A stretch of 64,000 nt of DNA from Saprospiraceae bacterium (GCA_016711125.1 JADJTQ010000010.1:186001-250000), one strand, 5' to 3'. Shown: positions 45,207 through 56,674, counted from the first letter of the stretch. The notes: generated by a model not told the origin, from the letters alone. Translations and numbers: made by a program.

Positions 45207-46733
45207 TCAGAAGTCCTCTTTTTTAGAGTCAATAAATTCTTTAAAATACTCTGGATAATTCCATTTAAAGTTGGGGTCCTTACCGTAATCCCGACCTGGA
45301 TAAAGGGTATTCACGGAATCCATCTCCGTGACAACCCTTGCCAAAATATTTGGATCATTTAATGGGTCAATACTTGCAATTTGCCAATCCAGCAAGGCCT
45401 CTTTCAATCTTTCTCTATCTGCCTGAAAATCCGGATCATCCGACAAATTATTAAATTCATAAGGATCATTGTCTAAGTCGTAAAATTCGAACTCCGGAGG
45501 GTTTCTCCAGGTGGCATATGCCCGTTGTACCTCGGGTGAAGCAGCAGGTAGTTCATCAGGTAGAGTTCCGGTGCCATACATTTGAAAAGCGTAGGCCAAA
45601 AATTTTGGGTTTTCCCGTTGGTGGAGCAGATTTCTGATTAGTTTAAAGCGTCTATCTCTGACACTTCTACGTGGATAAAAATAAAAAGCGGCTGATCCGG
45701 CTCCATCAGCAAATAGGTATTCACGTGATTTTACCGGATCATCGCTTTTCTCAAATAAAGTCAATAAGGAGATACCGGGTAGATTACCGGGTACTGCTAT
45801 ACCGGCTGCGGATAAAATAGTGGGAAGCAAATCAATAGTTGAAATTAATTCCTCACTGTTCTGACCTCCCGCAATTCTTCCCGGCCAACTTACGATTAAG
45901 GGAATTCTCAAACCTGATTCATAGTTACTGCATTTACCTCTGGAAAATTGGGCACCATGATCACCCAAATAAATAATTAATGTATTTTCTAGTTTGCCGG
46001 ATGATCGAAGTGAGTCAAGTAACATACCGACCGATTCATCCAGGCGATTCATACTGTTGTAATAATTGGCAGTCAAGTCTCTTAACCGGGGATTATCAAC
46101 CCCAACGAAAGGCATCGTTGCATCCAGGTCTTTCCCATCTAAAGGATGGGCCGGCATTCCTTCTACCTGCCGTTGCCAATCGCAGTGGGCATCCGGAAAA
46201 TTGACCATCAGGAAAAATGGTTCCTCGTCTTTGGCTATAAAATCGGCTGCATGCCGGGCATAGCCGTTGAGATCCTTCTTGGCAAAATTTGAACTCCGGA
46301 TCTCATGAAAATCCCATGGAATGGCACTTTCCGGATTCACATGAATTTTACCCAAACAACCCGTACGATACCCCGCTTCTTTGAGATATACAGGCATAGT
46401 CTTATAAGATTCATACATCCGAAATTTATGGGTTGCTAATCCGATCTGACCATTCTGATGAGGATAAAGCCCGGTATAAATCGTACTACGAGATGGACTA
46501 CAAACAGAATAGGTCACAAAAGCACGATCAAACCTCATCCCATTTTTTGCCAAACCATCAATATGGGGTGTGGTGACTTCCGTCACCCCGTAACATCCCA
46601 GATCAGGGCCATTGTCTTCCGAAACAATTAATAAAATATTAGGACGTTTGGCTGCATCCGGATTAGAAATTTCGGGAACCGCACAGGAAACACCAAAAAC
46701 CAATAAGCCCGCAAGTAGAATAATTTTCATCAT
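45207..46733 (-). CDS. Sulfatase lipoprotein, N-sulfoglucosamine sulfohydrolase-like
   Basis: The 508-residue lipoprotein (lipobox FGVSC) has LLIVSEDNGPDLGCYG at the metal site, the formylglycine motif YSVCSPSRSTIYTGLYPHQN, GKIHVNP and YLGDHGAQFSRGK. The EDNGPDLGCYG opening is typical of the heparan N-sulfatase-like S1_8 group, though members also act on O-sulfate. It precedes the second sulfatase by 28 bases, so the glycan probably bears at least two kinds of sulfate. It needs a formylglycine-generating enzyme encoded elsewhere. Confidence 0.9.
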   Translation of the reverse strand: MMKIILLAGLLVFGVSCAVPEISNPDAAKRPNILLIVSEDNGPDLGCYGVTEVTTPHIDGLAKNGMRFDRAFVTYSVCSPSRSTIYTGLYPHQNGQIGLATHKFRMYESYKTMPVYLKEAGYRTGCLGKIHVNPESAIPWDFHEIRSSNFAKKDLNGYARHAADFIAKDEEPFFLMVNFPDAHCDWQRQVEGMPAHPLDGKDLDATMPFVGVDNPRLRDLTANYYNSMNRLDESVGMLLDSLRSSGKLENTLIIYLGDHGAQFSRGKCSNYESGLRIPLIVSWPGRIAGGQNSEELISTIDLLPTILSAAGIAVPGNLPGISLLTLFEKSDDPVKSREYLFADGAGSAAFYFYPRRSVRDRRFKLIRNLLHQRENPKFLAYAFQMYGTGTLPDELPAASPEVQRAYATWRNPPEFEFYDLDNDPYEFNNLSDDPDFQADRERLKEALLDWQIASIDPLNDPNILARVVTEMDSVNTLYPGRDYGKDPNFKWNYPEYFKEFIDSKKEDF

Positions 46734-46805
46734 TTAATTTATTCGGATCATATACTGCCAACTTAAATAACAACCACTGGAATTAGACTGGAATATGATC
46801 CTTTT

Positions 46806-46945
46806 AAAGGCCTTCGCCGTTTTTAGTGGGTAACTATTTGAATAATTATTAAATGGTTCGCTCTTGGAAGCCAAAGAAAAAAGTCTGAGCTCTGCCAAAT
46901 CATAGATAGCCTGCCGAAAGTCATGGTGAGCTCCGCCGAATCACG
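46806..46945. repeat. Intergenic repeat, second copy, with GAGCTC-CCGAA palindromic words
   Basis: AAGGCCTTCGCCG, TAGTGGGTAAC, TTTGAATAATTAT and GCTCTTGGAA match the copy at 25289-25351. The tract then has CTGCCGAAAGTCATGGTGAG, the reverse complement of the CTCACCCTGACTT-type dispersed repeat. The rest of the 263-base gap between SusD and the sulfatase holds no gene. Confidence 0.45.
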
Positions 46946-46996
46946 ACACCTCCAATATTTCATCAAAACCTAACTAAATCTTGCTCAGCGCCCCTT

Positions 46997-48459
46997 TTAA
47001 TATCCAGGATTTTGTTGAATCTTGGAATTTAAACTCAGTGTTTGTGAAGCAATGGGCCATAGCAAAAGATGATCTTGCCCCACATTATCTCGCAGAGTTG
47101 GCACTTTTTCAAAAGCCTTTCCAAAACGAACCAAATCCCACCAGCGCTTTCCCTCGAAAATCAACTCAAATAATCGTTCCTGAAGGATGGCCTCGTCATT
47201 TTCGGCCTGGGTACCGCTGACAAACATATGACTGGAAAAATTCGCTCCATAAGCCCGTGTTCGAATCTTATTCATTTCCTCAGATGGATCTTGACCTAAT
47301 GCATTCTTGGCTTCCGCCTTCATGAGGAGCAACTCACCGTATCGATAAATGACAATGTCATCCAGGAATTTTTGCGTTCCGCTTTCGGCAAAACCTCTGG
47401 TGGTCAAATAAGAAGAGTCAGCATTTAAAACCGTATAAATTTCAGCAAAAGATGCAGCTCGTCTCTGATCATCTTTGCTAAATTGATTTCTTGCCTCAGC
47501 AGCCGGAGCCCACCAGTTAAAGCCACCAGCCGAGCCAATGGTTGCCTTGACATCAGCCGGTATATTGGGTGCTCCCAGATCCTGGCTGGTGATATACATA
47601 TCTCCAAAATAATTATTACTCACTTCAAGGTCTGCAAATCGAACGGCAAATATAATCTCGGCATTCCCTTTATTGCCGTAGGTAAAACCGAAGCAAAGTT
47701 GTCCAAAAGTGAAAAGGATGCAGTTTCAGCTTCATTAATAGCACTTAAAGCTGTCGTAAAATCCGAGGTGCCACCACCCATTCTTTTGCCTGTCCATAAA
47801 AAAACATCAGCTTTTAAAGTATTTACCGCAGGTTTTGACCACAGCCCTCGCTTAGAGGGCAAACTATTGGTTGGGAACAGACCGATTGCTGTTTCGATAT
47901 CACTTTTTATAAGGTCAAAAACCTGACTTGCTGAGCTCCTGGCCACGAAGGTCGTCTCTGCATCATATCCTTCAATCGGATCGGTGATGATTGGAAGGTC
48001 ACCCCAGGTTTTGGCCATCACGAAATAAACAAAAGCCCGCATGGCATACGCCTGGGCCAGGGTATTGTTTTTTTCACTTTCATTAGGAAATGCGATATCG
48101 GGCACATTTTTAATGACCAGGTTTGCATAATCCACCACCCGATAAAGTATCAGCCAATTTCGGTCTGCATTACTGGCATCCATCGTATTTTCAAAATACT
48201 TGATCCGGAAATCAGCGTTTTGCAGACCATGACCCATAACTTCACTGCGAGCTTCACCATAATAATAGAGATTGGCCTTCGCCTCCTCCCGTAATTGATT
48301 ATACATACCATACAAACCACCACGGGCATCTTCCGGTGTTTTCCAAAATGAGGTGACGGTAATTAGACTTTCAGGGCTAAGCTCAATATCATCGGTACAG
48401 GATGAGAACATAAGCAGGCTACTGATAATTATGCCAGATATAAGGAATCGATTTTTCAT
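46997..48459 (-). CDS. SusD/RagB-family glycan-binding lipoprotein (frame broken)
   Basis: From MKNRFLISGIIISSLLMFSS and the lipobox Cys, the protein has the SusD layout: SPESLITVTSFWKTPEDARG near the N-terminus, the TPR region AQAYAMRAFVYFVMAKTWGD, and a C-terminal SusD domain with YRYGELLLMKAEAKNALGQD and FELIFEGKRWWDLVRFGKAF. One T added to the run at 47684-47687 links DNFASV to FTYGNKGNAEIIFAVRFADL, giving 487 residues. SusD caps the SusC channel and binds the oligosaccharide at the cell surface. It starts 31 bases after SusC. Confidence 0.9.
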
Positions 48460-48490
48460 GATTTTATTTTTTTCAACTTTACAGAATAAT

Positions 48491-51400
48491 CTAGAAGGCA
48501 ACCTTTAATCCAAATACGATGGATTTAGGCACCGGATATTGCCCTCGGTTTGAACCCCCATCTTCGGGTGTCAAGCCCCGATAGCTCGTAAAGTATTTCC
48601 AGTTATTTGCGGTAACATTTAATCGCAGATTACTTAAGCCAATTGATCGAAACCAGGAGGCGGGGGCTGCATATGATAAAGTGATCTCCCGCAACGCCAA
48701 ATAATCGCCTTTTTCATAGTCTTCTGAGCGACCATTACCATTATTCAGGTCACGAGGATCCCCCCGCCAATAATTGGCCTGGGCAACCTGGTCAGCCCAA
48801 TAAAATCTTGGTACATCCGTGACATCGCCCTGATTGAGCCAGGAGGATAAAATGTCACTGGTATTATTGTTTCCGCCGACAAAACCTCCATTCATATTCA
48901 CTCTCACATAATCGTAGATGGTATGCCCTAGCGTGTAGTCCAATCTCGCATAAAGACTTAAGCTCTTGTATGCCGCCGTGGTAGAAATTCCCCCGGTCCA
49001 ATCTGGATAAATATTTCCCACCCGTACCTTGTCTCTGGTATCTATGGTTCCATTATTATCAACATCCAGCCACTCCACGTCTCCACCAAATTTAGATTTA
49101 TTGCTACCTGCGACCAATATATCGGTGGGGCCTTGTGCAGCCGCTTCATTTGTGGGGTAAATACTCAGCTGCTTATAAGCATATAATTCACCAATGGGAC
49201 TTCCTTCCTGCAATCCACCTCTCCAAACGTATGCACCTGCTGCCGGATCATAGACCTCGTATCCTCCAATCCGGTTATTCAGGTTGTCATTTTCCGGAAG
49301 GTGCAAAATCTCATTTTTATTTTTCGATCCATTAAAGGAAAGATCCCAATTAAAATCTTTGTTTCTGACAATTGAGGCAGATATTTCCATTTCAAAACCT
49401 TTGTTTTCAAGGCTACCCAGATTGGTCAGGATACTGGTAAACCCGGTAGACTGAGGAAGTGCCAACGTGGTGATCAAATTATCGGTGACCCTTCGGTAAT
49501 AATCAAAAAGAACAGTAATCCGGTCATCAAACAACCCAGCATCAAAACCGATATCAAAAGTCTTGGATTGTTCCCATTTAAGGGCCTGGTTGGCGATGCC
49601 GGTATATTGTACCGCGGCCACACCATCATAGGTCGAACCAACACTATATTGGCCCTGCGCCGTGAAATCACCCAGGTTTCCTAAATTACCATTAACCCCA
49701 TAGCTGGCTCTCAGTTTCAGGCTGCTTATTTTCAGAGGATCACTCCAAAATCTTCATTGTGTATATTCCATCCACCGGAAATACCAGGAAAGAAACCCCA
49801 TTTGTTTTCGTCTCCCAAATTGGAAGCCCCATCATAGCGTGCACTAAAAGAGAGCAAATATTTTCGTTTAAAATCATAGTTTACCCTGCCGAAATATCCA
49901 AAGATAATTTGCTCACTATTTGCGCCGAATACTCTGACCGGTTCAGCTGAGGCATTGAGTGTGGGTATTAAATCGGTTGCAGCTCCTCTTCCTGTGCCCA
50001 GGATACTTCCATTAGTTCTTCTGAAATAAGAAAACCCCAGCTTTCCCTGAAAATTATGTGCATTGCTAAAGGACTTGCCATAGGTAAGTGTCGCATCGAT
50101 TTGCTGTTGGTCACGTTTGGTAAAACTCGCAAAAGCATCACGTGAATTGATAAACTGAGTGGGGGTATTGAAATACGATTTTTGAAAAAAGCTACTATCT
50201 GCCGATCGAAAAAATATGGAAGCGGTCGGCTCAAAAACCAAATTGGGAAGGATCTCCCAATTAATTCCACCGGTGAGGGTGATCCGATTATCTTCATTAC
50301 CTCCCTCCACACGACCTAAGTGATAGGCTGGATTCCCAAGGCTTCGATTTAGACCAGGTGCCAGCGTGCCGTCTTCATATTGATATTTGGCCGTAGGTGG
50401 CGTGATGATCGCTCTTTCAAATAGGTTATTTTCACTAAAGACGGTATTATCAGACTCCCGGCTATAATTTAGCCCTCCAAAGACATAGATATTGGGTCTG
50501 ACTTCCAATCTTCCATTAAAATTGGCAGACCACCGGGTATAGTCCGTATTGATGGCAATACCCTCGATATCGGTGTATCCCACTCCAATATTAAAGGTGG
50601 CTTTATCGGCACCTCCCGAAAAATTCAAATAATGATCCTTGGTTATACCGGTTCTGAAAAGTATATCTTGCCAATCTGTGTCTTTAAATATGATTGTCTT
50701 TGTTGGATCAAGAGGATCTGGCATACTCTCCCAACCCTCATTTAATTTATGTTCATTGTCTGCGTTAAGAAACATGGTGGTGAAGGGCGTCCTGTTCGTC
50801 AAGTCGTTGGCTGTGCCCTCACCAAAAGCTCCATCAAGCCGGGATAAACGTTCCGGATGTTTTTCACCCGTTGCAGCTACTCCCAGACGATTATAATAAA
50901 TAAAGTCTCTTGCATTTAATACATCATACTTTTCCCTCAATTGAGAGAATCCATGATTGTAGTTGTAGCTCACCACCGTCTTGCCTGAGCGACCCTTTTT
51001 CAAAGTTACGATGACTACGCCATTGGCCGCACGTGCACCATATATTGCGGTTGCAGCTGCGTCTTTTAGCACCTGTATTGACTCGATATCAGCGGTGTTA
51101 AAGCCCTCCAAACCATCTCGGATCACCCCATCCACAATATATAGTGGTTGTGCCCCATTGGGATTATTGATCGATGCTCCTCCTCTGATGATCACTCTTG
51201 GGCTAGATCCGGGTTGTCCCGACAAAGTTTGGACTCTAACTCCGGACACGGTTCCTTGGAGCGCGGATGCAGCATTACCAAATACGGTGTTTTCAATGAC
51301 CCGATCGTCAAGTTTTGATACAGACGAAGTCAAAGTCGCTCTGGACTGCTCGCCATAACCTACTACGACTATTTCATCCAAAGAAACATTATCCACGTCC

Positions 51401-51714
51401 AGGGCAACATCCAATTGACTTTGGCCACTGACTTCAATTTCCCGGGTCTTAAAGCCTATGTACGAAAATACCAGGGTCGAAGGAAATGAGGTCAAAGTCA
51501 TGGAAAAGTTTCCATCATAATCAGTGACTTCACCGGTGCCCTCGCCCTTCACAAGGATGGTAACACCTGCCAGTGGAGTGTTGTTGTCAGACGACATTAC
51601 CTTTCCACTGATAGTCTGCGATTGAGCAGATAGAGTAACCTGGAAAAGCAGTGAAATCACCAGGGTAAGTAGCAATTGAGCTTGTTTCACCTCTTTTAAA
51701 TATACCGATTTCAT
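48491..51714 (-). CDS. SusC/RagA-family TonB-dependent transporter (frame broken)
   Basis: Rejoined at the run 49747-49750 (one more T: NEDF to WSDPLKISSLKLRASYG), this is a protein of about 1074 residues. After the signal (LLLTLVISLLFQVTLSAQ) come a carboxypeptidase-D-like domain (ISGKVMSSDNNTPLAGVTIL), the TonB-box-like DEIVVVGYG, the plug with GGASINNPNGAQPLYIVDG and GARAANGVVIVTLKKG, and a 22-strand barrel ending in VFGLKVAF. It imports glycan fragments across the outer membrane with SusD. It is the first gene of the 33-kb minus-strand operon. Confidence 0.95.
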
Positions 51715-52513
51715 ATGGTTATGTATTATTTAATAGAATGGGTAGAAAAATTAGTTTCATAATTCAGTAGTATCAATAACAAATAAAGTAAGACACAATA
51801 TATGTATTATTTATTATTCAGTATGCAAAATTCACATTTTCCTAAAAATTTGGATTGAAACAAGTCACTCCTTGGAAGTCTTCACAAAAGGAATCAATGG
51901 TTATGCAAAACTTACGGCAGACCCAGGGACGATAGGTAGCTTGATGGGAACATAAGATAAAACCCTCCTGCGTATTCTTACATGCTTACTCATATTTTAT
52001 TGACTATCAACAATATAAATGAAAAATATCGTGTCAATTTTAAACGACAATCTTTGACATCGATCAATCTTTAAACACCAGTTCCAAAGCCATAGACCAC
52101 CCAGGTAGTTGTTTGTATATCTTGCACATAGACTGCTCAATGCACTTGGATTGGACGTCTAACGATTGAACCCTCATAGACTTTGCTTCATTTTAATTCT
52201 TCAATCGCCGATATATATTATATATTAGTATCGAAATCGATTCAATGAATCTCTATCGGGTTTAAATCAGAGGCTGGGCTGAGAGGATTCGACGAGTGCG
52301 TGATTGCATAGCCTGACGTAAAAGAATCGATAGGATACATTGGAATTGGTTGCCGAAAGCGCAATACATAACTATATTTTGCAAATTGATATCTTTACAT
52401 ACTACATATAAAACCGATGTTACGTGGTCTGCCATATTTAATTTCAACCACATCAATACCAAGCATATAGATGTAAGCCCTTATGTCAGAACCGACCATA
52501 AACCATACTTATT
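51715..52513. promoter_or_regulatory. Divergent control region between the SusC operon and the GntR operon
   Basis: About 800 AT-rich bases separate the two operons, so both promoters should lie here. A perfect palindrome GATTCA-A-TGAATC sits at about 52239-52251. Another imperfect palindrome, CGATATATATTATATATTAG with TATCG, lies just before it. Either could bind the GntR-type regulator, whose gene starts 260 bases away. A short minus-strand frame at 52262-52462 has no coding character. Binding is unproven. Confidence 0.4.
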
Positions 52514-53203
52514 TTGAAAGTTAATCAACCCAAACCCGTTGGCGCCATCTCCCTGGTTGATCAAGTGGAAATGCGTCTTCGTGAATTTTTTAGAGAAGAA
52601 AACTTACAACCAGGCGATGCTCTTCCTAAAGAATCAGAACTGGCAGATTCGATGGGAGTCAGCAGAACCGCTTTGAGAGAGGCACTTTCGCGACTTAAGA
52701 CTTTGGGCCTGATCGAATCCAGGAGGAATCGTGGTATCATTCTTACCCAACCAGACATCTTAGGCGGAATGGAAAGGGTATTGGAACCTACTTTCCTGGA
52801 TACCAATACCTTACAAGATGTTTTTGAACTCCGGTTGGTTTTAGAACTAGGCATTTCGGAATTGCTATTCCTCCGAAAAACACCAGTAAGCTTAATTAAA
52901 CTAGAGGAGATTGTGGAGAAAGAAGAAGCAACTGATGATCGACTCATTAAAATACGTTGTGATGCTGACTTTCATGCAACGCTTTATAAAATATCCGGCA
53001 ACGATACCATTCTTCGTTTCCAAAAAATGCTCCAGCCGATTTTTAACTATGTATACAGTGGTGTGATACCAGGACGATCTACGGTTAAAAAGCCAGTAAC
53101 TCACCGAGATCTGCTGGAAGTGCTGAAAACTGGAACGGCAGGTAAATTTCGCGAAAGTATGCAGATTCACCTGCAGGTCTATTTTGATACGATCCCCGAA
53201 TGA
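52514..53203 (+). CDS. GntR-family regulator, FCD (FadR-like) subfamily
   Basis: The 229-residue protein has an N-terminal winged helix (LVDQVEMRLREFFREENLQP, ALPKESELADSMGVSRTALR, SRLKTLGLIESRRNRG) and a C-terminal FCD ligand domain with DADFHATLYKISGN and THRDLLEVL, holding the Asp and His residues that bind metal and a carboxylate ligand. Such regulators usually sense a sugar acid or its breakdown product and repress catabolic operons. Position at the divergent promoter suggests it controls both arms. The start is TTG at 52514. The next gene overlaps its stop. Confidence 0.9.
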   Translation: MKVNQPKPVGAISLVDQVEMRLREFFREENLQPGDALPKESELADSMGVSRTALREALSRLKTLGLIESRRNRGIILTQPDILGGMERVLEPTFLDTNTLQDVFELRLVLELGISELLFLRKTPVSLIKLEEIVEKEEATDDRLIKIRCDADFHATLYKISGNDTILRFQKMLQPIFNYVYSGVIPGRSTVKKPVTHRDLLEVLKTGTAGKFRESMQIHLQVYFDTIPE

Positions 53204-54011
53204 ATGTGAAATATTGACCAACGTGCAATCCAATTCTCATAAAGATCTTACTGACAAAGTTGCGCTGGTGACCGGTGCGGCAAGTGGCATCGGCTGTGCA
53301 ATTGCATCGAAATTAGCCCATTCAGGAGCTGAGGTCTGCCTGGTAGATATTCAAGAATCTTTGCTGCAGCAAGCTTCCCTGTTGATGAATGGTCAAGTCA
53401 GCACTGTTGTTGCAGATTTGTCTTCACCTGAGTCTATAGCAACGATGCAGGAAGTAATAGCCCGGAAATTTGGAAGGGTTGATATTCTGGTCAATAACGC
53501 GGGTCTTCAACATGTCGAGCCTCTGGAAAGTTTTTCGCTTGAAAAATGGGATGAAATGATGCATGTTATGCTGCGTGCCGCTTTTCTCAATATGCAAAGT
53601 GTCATTCCGGCAATGATTAAAAATGGATGGGGTCGAATCATTAATATTGCTTCTATCCATTCTCTGGTAGCTTCACCGTTTAAATCCGCTTATGTTACAG
53701 CAAAACACGGTTTGATCGGATTAACTAAAACTGCCGCCTTGGAAGTAGCTTTAAAAGGGGTGACCGTCAATGCAATTTCGCCATCCTATGTCCGGACTCC
53801 CCTAGTCGAAAAACAAATTGAAAAGCTGTCCGAAATTCACCAAATACCGCATGATCAGGTAATCAAGGAAATCATGCTTTTACCGATGCCACAAAAAGAA
53901 CTAATCGAACCCGAGGAAATAGCTGAAATGGTCATTTTCTTATGTTCGGATCCGGCTCGTCATATCAATGGTCACAATTTGGTAGTAGACGGTGGATGGA
54001 CGATAACATGA
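53200..54011 (+). CDS. Short-chain dehydrogenase/reductase (start region frame-broken)
   Basis: The SDR motifs are complete: VTGAASGIG, NNAGLQ, catalytic Ser in NIASIHSLV, YVTAK and GHNLVVDGGW at the end. It resembles 3-hydroxybutyrate and sugar dehydrogenases. No in-frame ATG begins the frame. An ATG at 53200 overlaps the regulator's TGA (ATGA) and would read MNVKYLTNVQSNSH if one T were added near 53213; I take this as the real start. Otherwise TTG 53214 or GTG 53223 must be used. Corrected length 270 residues. Confidence 0.8.
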
Positions 54012-54042
54012 CAATGTAATTGGCTGTTAAACAGATAATGAA

Positions 54043-55839
54043 ATGACTTTTAGAAACGAATTAGGTCGACGACAATTCTTTTTATTATCCGGTGGCCTGG
54101 CCACAAGTGCTCCCCACCTTTTCGATCGTCCAAAACAAAAATCCAATATTAGTACAGCGGTACCCCAAGAGGACCAAATGGAACGGTTCTTTCTGGACCT
54201 TGGGCATCGTGCCACCCGGTCAGGACCGGTGGCAAGTCTAACGGATGGATCACTGCTCTGGATAACCACGGAACCCGAACCACCTTATATTTCCAAAGCC
54301 ATGTGGTCGATCTCACGTCTGGCGATGCGACGCTCCCAGGATGGCGGCAAAAGCTGGGGTGGATCAGAGATACTTCAGCAGGGTACCAAAGACTATTCAC
54401 TTCTTTCTCATACACTGCGCCAATCCTCTACTGGTAAAATCATTCACATTTTTGTTCGTTATAGCGGGTACGACTATGAGACCGGCACTCCGGAAAAATC
54501 CCTTTGTAAAGTCTACATACAACATTCAAACGATCAGGGAAAGACATGGAGTGAGGCACAAGCCTTACCAACAGGTGAACGCTATCACGGAGACATACTG
54601 TCTATCGAACAATTGCCCGGTGGACGTTGGGTTTATCCCTTTTGTTTTCTAACGAACATTAAATCACAATTTGCCGTATCTGCAATGTACTCGGATGATG
54701 ATGGCACTACCTGGTCTCGTTCATCAAGTGTTTTAACTACGGGAGGTGCTGGTTTTGAAAGTGGTGCCAGCGAACCGACTGTGATCGCCCTTAAAGATCA
54801 GACTCTCTGGATGCTGATACGAGCCCAAACTGGTTATCTCTGGGAATCATTCTCCGGGGATTCGGGTCAAACCTGGTCTTCGGCCAAACCTTCTTCGTTA
54901 CCTTCCAGCAACGCCCCGGCCACTGCACTTAAGCTGCGAAATGGTGACATTGCCATTGTTTGGAATAATCACGTTGATTCGAACTATGCGCGTCAAAGCC
55001 TGGTCATTGGTCTAACCAATGATGGAAAAACATTCAAAGGATTACGTGAGATTGACTTTACCGATTTTACAGATGACCCGGCCATTCCGGTGCAGCATGT
55101 TACCTACGCCTATTTGACCGAAACAGAACAGGGTACCATCATCGTCTCTTACAACAAAGGTAATTGGTCCCATCACAATCGTCCAATGCTGGCAAGAATT
55201 AGTCCAACCTGGATTGGAGCCAATCGGGAGATAGTCAATTTTAAAAATGGACGAACCGGTTGGCACATCATCAATCCGGGACCTAATTTCAGCCATGCAG
55301 TAGAGCGTTTTGTTAGTCCTGATGAAGAATCTCTGTGGTTGGAAATAGAGCAGCATGCCACGAACAAACAGCCGACTGGGATAATCCGAAGCATTCCCCT
55401 GTTACAGGAAGGCACGATCCAGTTAACTGTACAGGTGATGAAACCGGAAGCGTTCATCCTATTTGGTGCCAGTCTCCTTTCTCCCAGAAATCCAAACGAA
55501 GGATCAATCCGGATTCGATTCTCAACCGAGGGCACCTTTATCGCCATCGGCAAAGAAAATCGCGAGCAAAATAACCGAAAGGCAACTGAATATATATTCA
55601 CTTCATATCAGATTACCGATGAAATACCGTATCCCTATTCACCGGGTGCAAAAGACGTCTTGAATATATCAGTAGCCTATCAATCCATAAAAAACAATGT
55701 CGAAATCAAAATCAACCATGGCAAACCAATCAGCTTAAAAACAGAGAAAATTTTCGGATTGTGCTACCTAGGTCTTTTAGTGGCCAATGGTGGTCAAATC
55801 AGAATGCATTCCATTGAAATAAATTCTATTAATAAATGA
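54043..55839 (+). CDS. Two-domain sialidase-like protein with twin-arginine-type signal
   Basis: The 598-residue protein starts MTFRNELGRRQFFLLSGGLA, a twin-arginine signal. Residues 45-390 form a BNR propeller with Asp boxes SQDGGKSW, SNDQGKTW, SDDDGTTW and SGDSGQTW, a Glu-Arg pair in SEPTVIALKDQTLWMLIRAQ and the SSNAPATALKLRNGD segment. The last 200 residues (from about VNFKNGRTGWHI) resemble a beta-sandwich found as a concanavalin-like attachment. This is the largest sialidase-fold gene and has no close paralogue in the window. It is followed by RraA with a 4-nt overlap. Confidence 0.8.
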   Translation: MTFRNELGRRQFFLLSGGLATSAPHLFDRPKQKSNISTAVPQEDQMERFFLDLGHRATRSGPVASLTDGSLLWITTEPEPPYISKAMWSISRLAMRRSQDGGKSWGGSEILQQGTKDYSLLSHTLRQSSTGKIIHIFVRYSGYDYETGTPEKSLCKVYIQHSNDQGKTWSEAQALPTGERYHGDILSIEQLPGGRWVYPFCFLTNIKSQFAVSAMYSDDDGTTWSRSSSVLTTGGAGFESGASEPTVIALKDQTLWMLIRAQTGYLWESFSGDSGQTWSSAKPSSLPSSNAPATALKLRNGDIAIVWNNHVDSNYARQSLVIGLTNDGKTFKGLREIDFTDFTDDPAIPVQHVTYAYLTETEQGTIIVSYNKGNWSHHNRPMLARISPTWIGANREIVNFKNGRTGWHIINPGPNFSHAVERFVSPDEESLWLEIEQHATNKQPTGIIRSIPLLQEGTIQLTVQVMKPEAFILFGASLLSPRNPNEGSIRIRFSTEGTFIAIGKENREQNNRKATEYIFTSYQITDEIPYPYSPGAKDVLNISVAYQSIKNNVEIKINHGKPISLKTEKIFGLCYLGLLVANGGQIRMHSIEINSINK

Positions 55840-56516
55840 AAATGGATAACATCATCTCCTATTTAAAAACAATAGACACACCCACTATATGCAATGCGAT
55901 CGAACTTCTCGATATTCGTCCCGCCACTGAAAATTTTACTTCAAATAAAATCAATTGTCTATTCCCGGATCTAGGACCCATGGTCGGATATGCGGTAACC
56001 GTGCAAATGGAAACAGTAACCCAAATGGAGCCGCGGGACCCGAGAAAGACTATGGCCTTTTACGAGGCCATTGAATCATGTCCGAAACCTGTGGTCATTG
56101 TGATCCAGGAAATAGGTGGTTTGAAGGAATTTGCCGCTCATAGCGGAGAAGTCACTTCCCTGATTTCGCAACATTTCGGTGCAATCGGTCTTGTTACGGA
56201 TTGCAACATCCGTGATTTTCAGGAAGTCAAAGCCTTGGGCTTTCACACGTTTGCTGCCGGACTATCTCCCAGTCATGTACATTGCCGGATTGCTCAGGTC
56301 GGCGTCTCAATTCACATACACGGCATGATTGTGCGGCCCGGTGATATTATTCACGGTGACGTCAATGGTCTGGTACAAATACCTATAGAACGGATCGAAG
56401 AACTACCATCTAAAATTGAAGAGGTACGAAATATGGAACAGAATTTAATGAAACGCGTAACAGCAGGAGATTTTACAATGGATGAACTGCGTGCATTTAT
56501 TTTGAGGGATGTATAA
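55836..56516 (+). CDS. RraA-like aldolase/decarboxylase, second copy
   Basis: The 226-residue protein has PTICNAIELLDIRP, DLGPMVGYAVTVQ, HFGAIGLVTDCNIRDFQEVK (Arg-Asp for the keto-acid) and VRPGDIIHGDVNGLVQIP. It differs strongly from the copy at 28101, so the two likely act on different 2-keto acids. Overlap by 4 nt with the sialidase-like gene (ATGA) ties it to that operon. A pyruvate-type aldolase or decarboxylase is the expected activity. Confidence 0.8.
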   Translation: MKMDNIISYLKTIDTPTICNAIELLDIRPATENFTSNKINCLFPDLGPMVGYAVTVQMETVTQMEPRDPRKTMAFYEAIESCPKPVVIVIQEIGGLKEFAAHSGEVTSLISQHFGAIGLVTDCNIRDFQEVKALGFHTFAAGLSPSHVHCRIAQVGVSIHIHGMIVRPGDIIHGDVNGLVQIPIERIEELPSKIEEVRNMEQNLMKRVTAGDFTMDELRAFILRDV

Positions 56517-56674
56517 TTTGATTGACTCATTGATTACATAGTAAAATACAGCATTTTCTAATATCCATAAAAATAGTATATCGATTAAAAATAATGCAGC
56601 TTCTATTGAATTAAAATCTGACAGAAATCACATGAATTACTTAGTATCTCTCTTAATGTAATAATGCATAGTCG

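Noticed and set aside
43740..51714. Pseudogene status for SusC, SusD and the second sulfatase
   Set aside because: All motifs are intact on both sides of single homopolymer shifts; sequence error is more likely than decay.
52262..52462. Minus-strand 66-residue frame in the divergent control region
   Set aside because: Composition is not coding-like and it occupies the likely promoter area.
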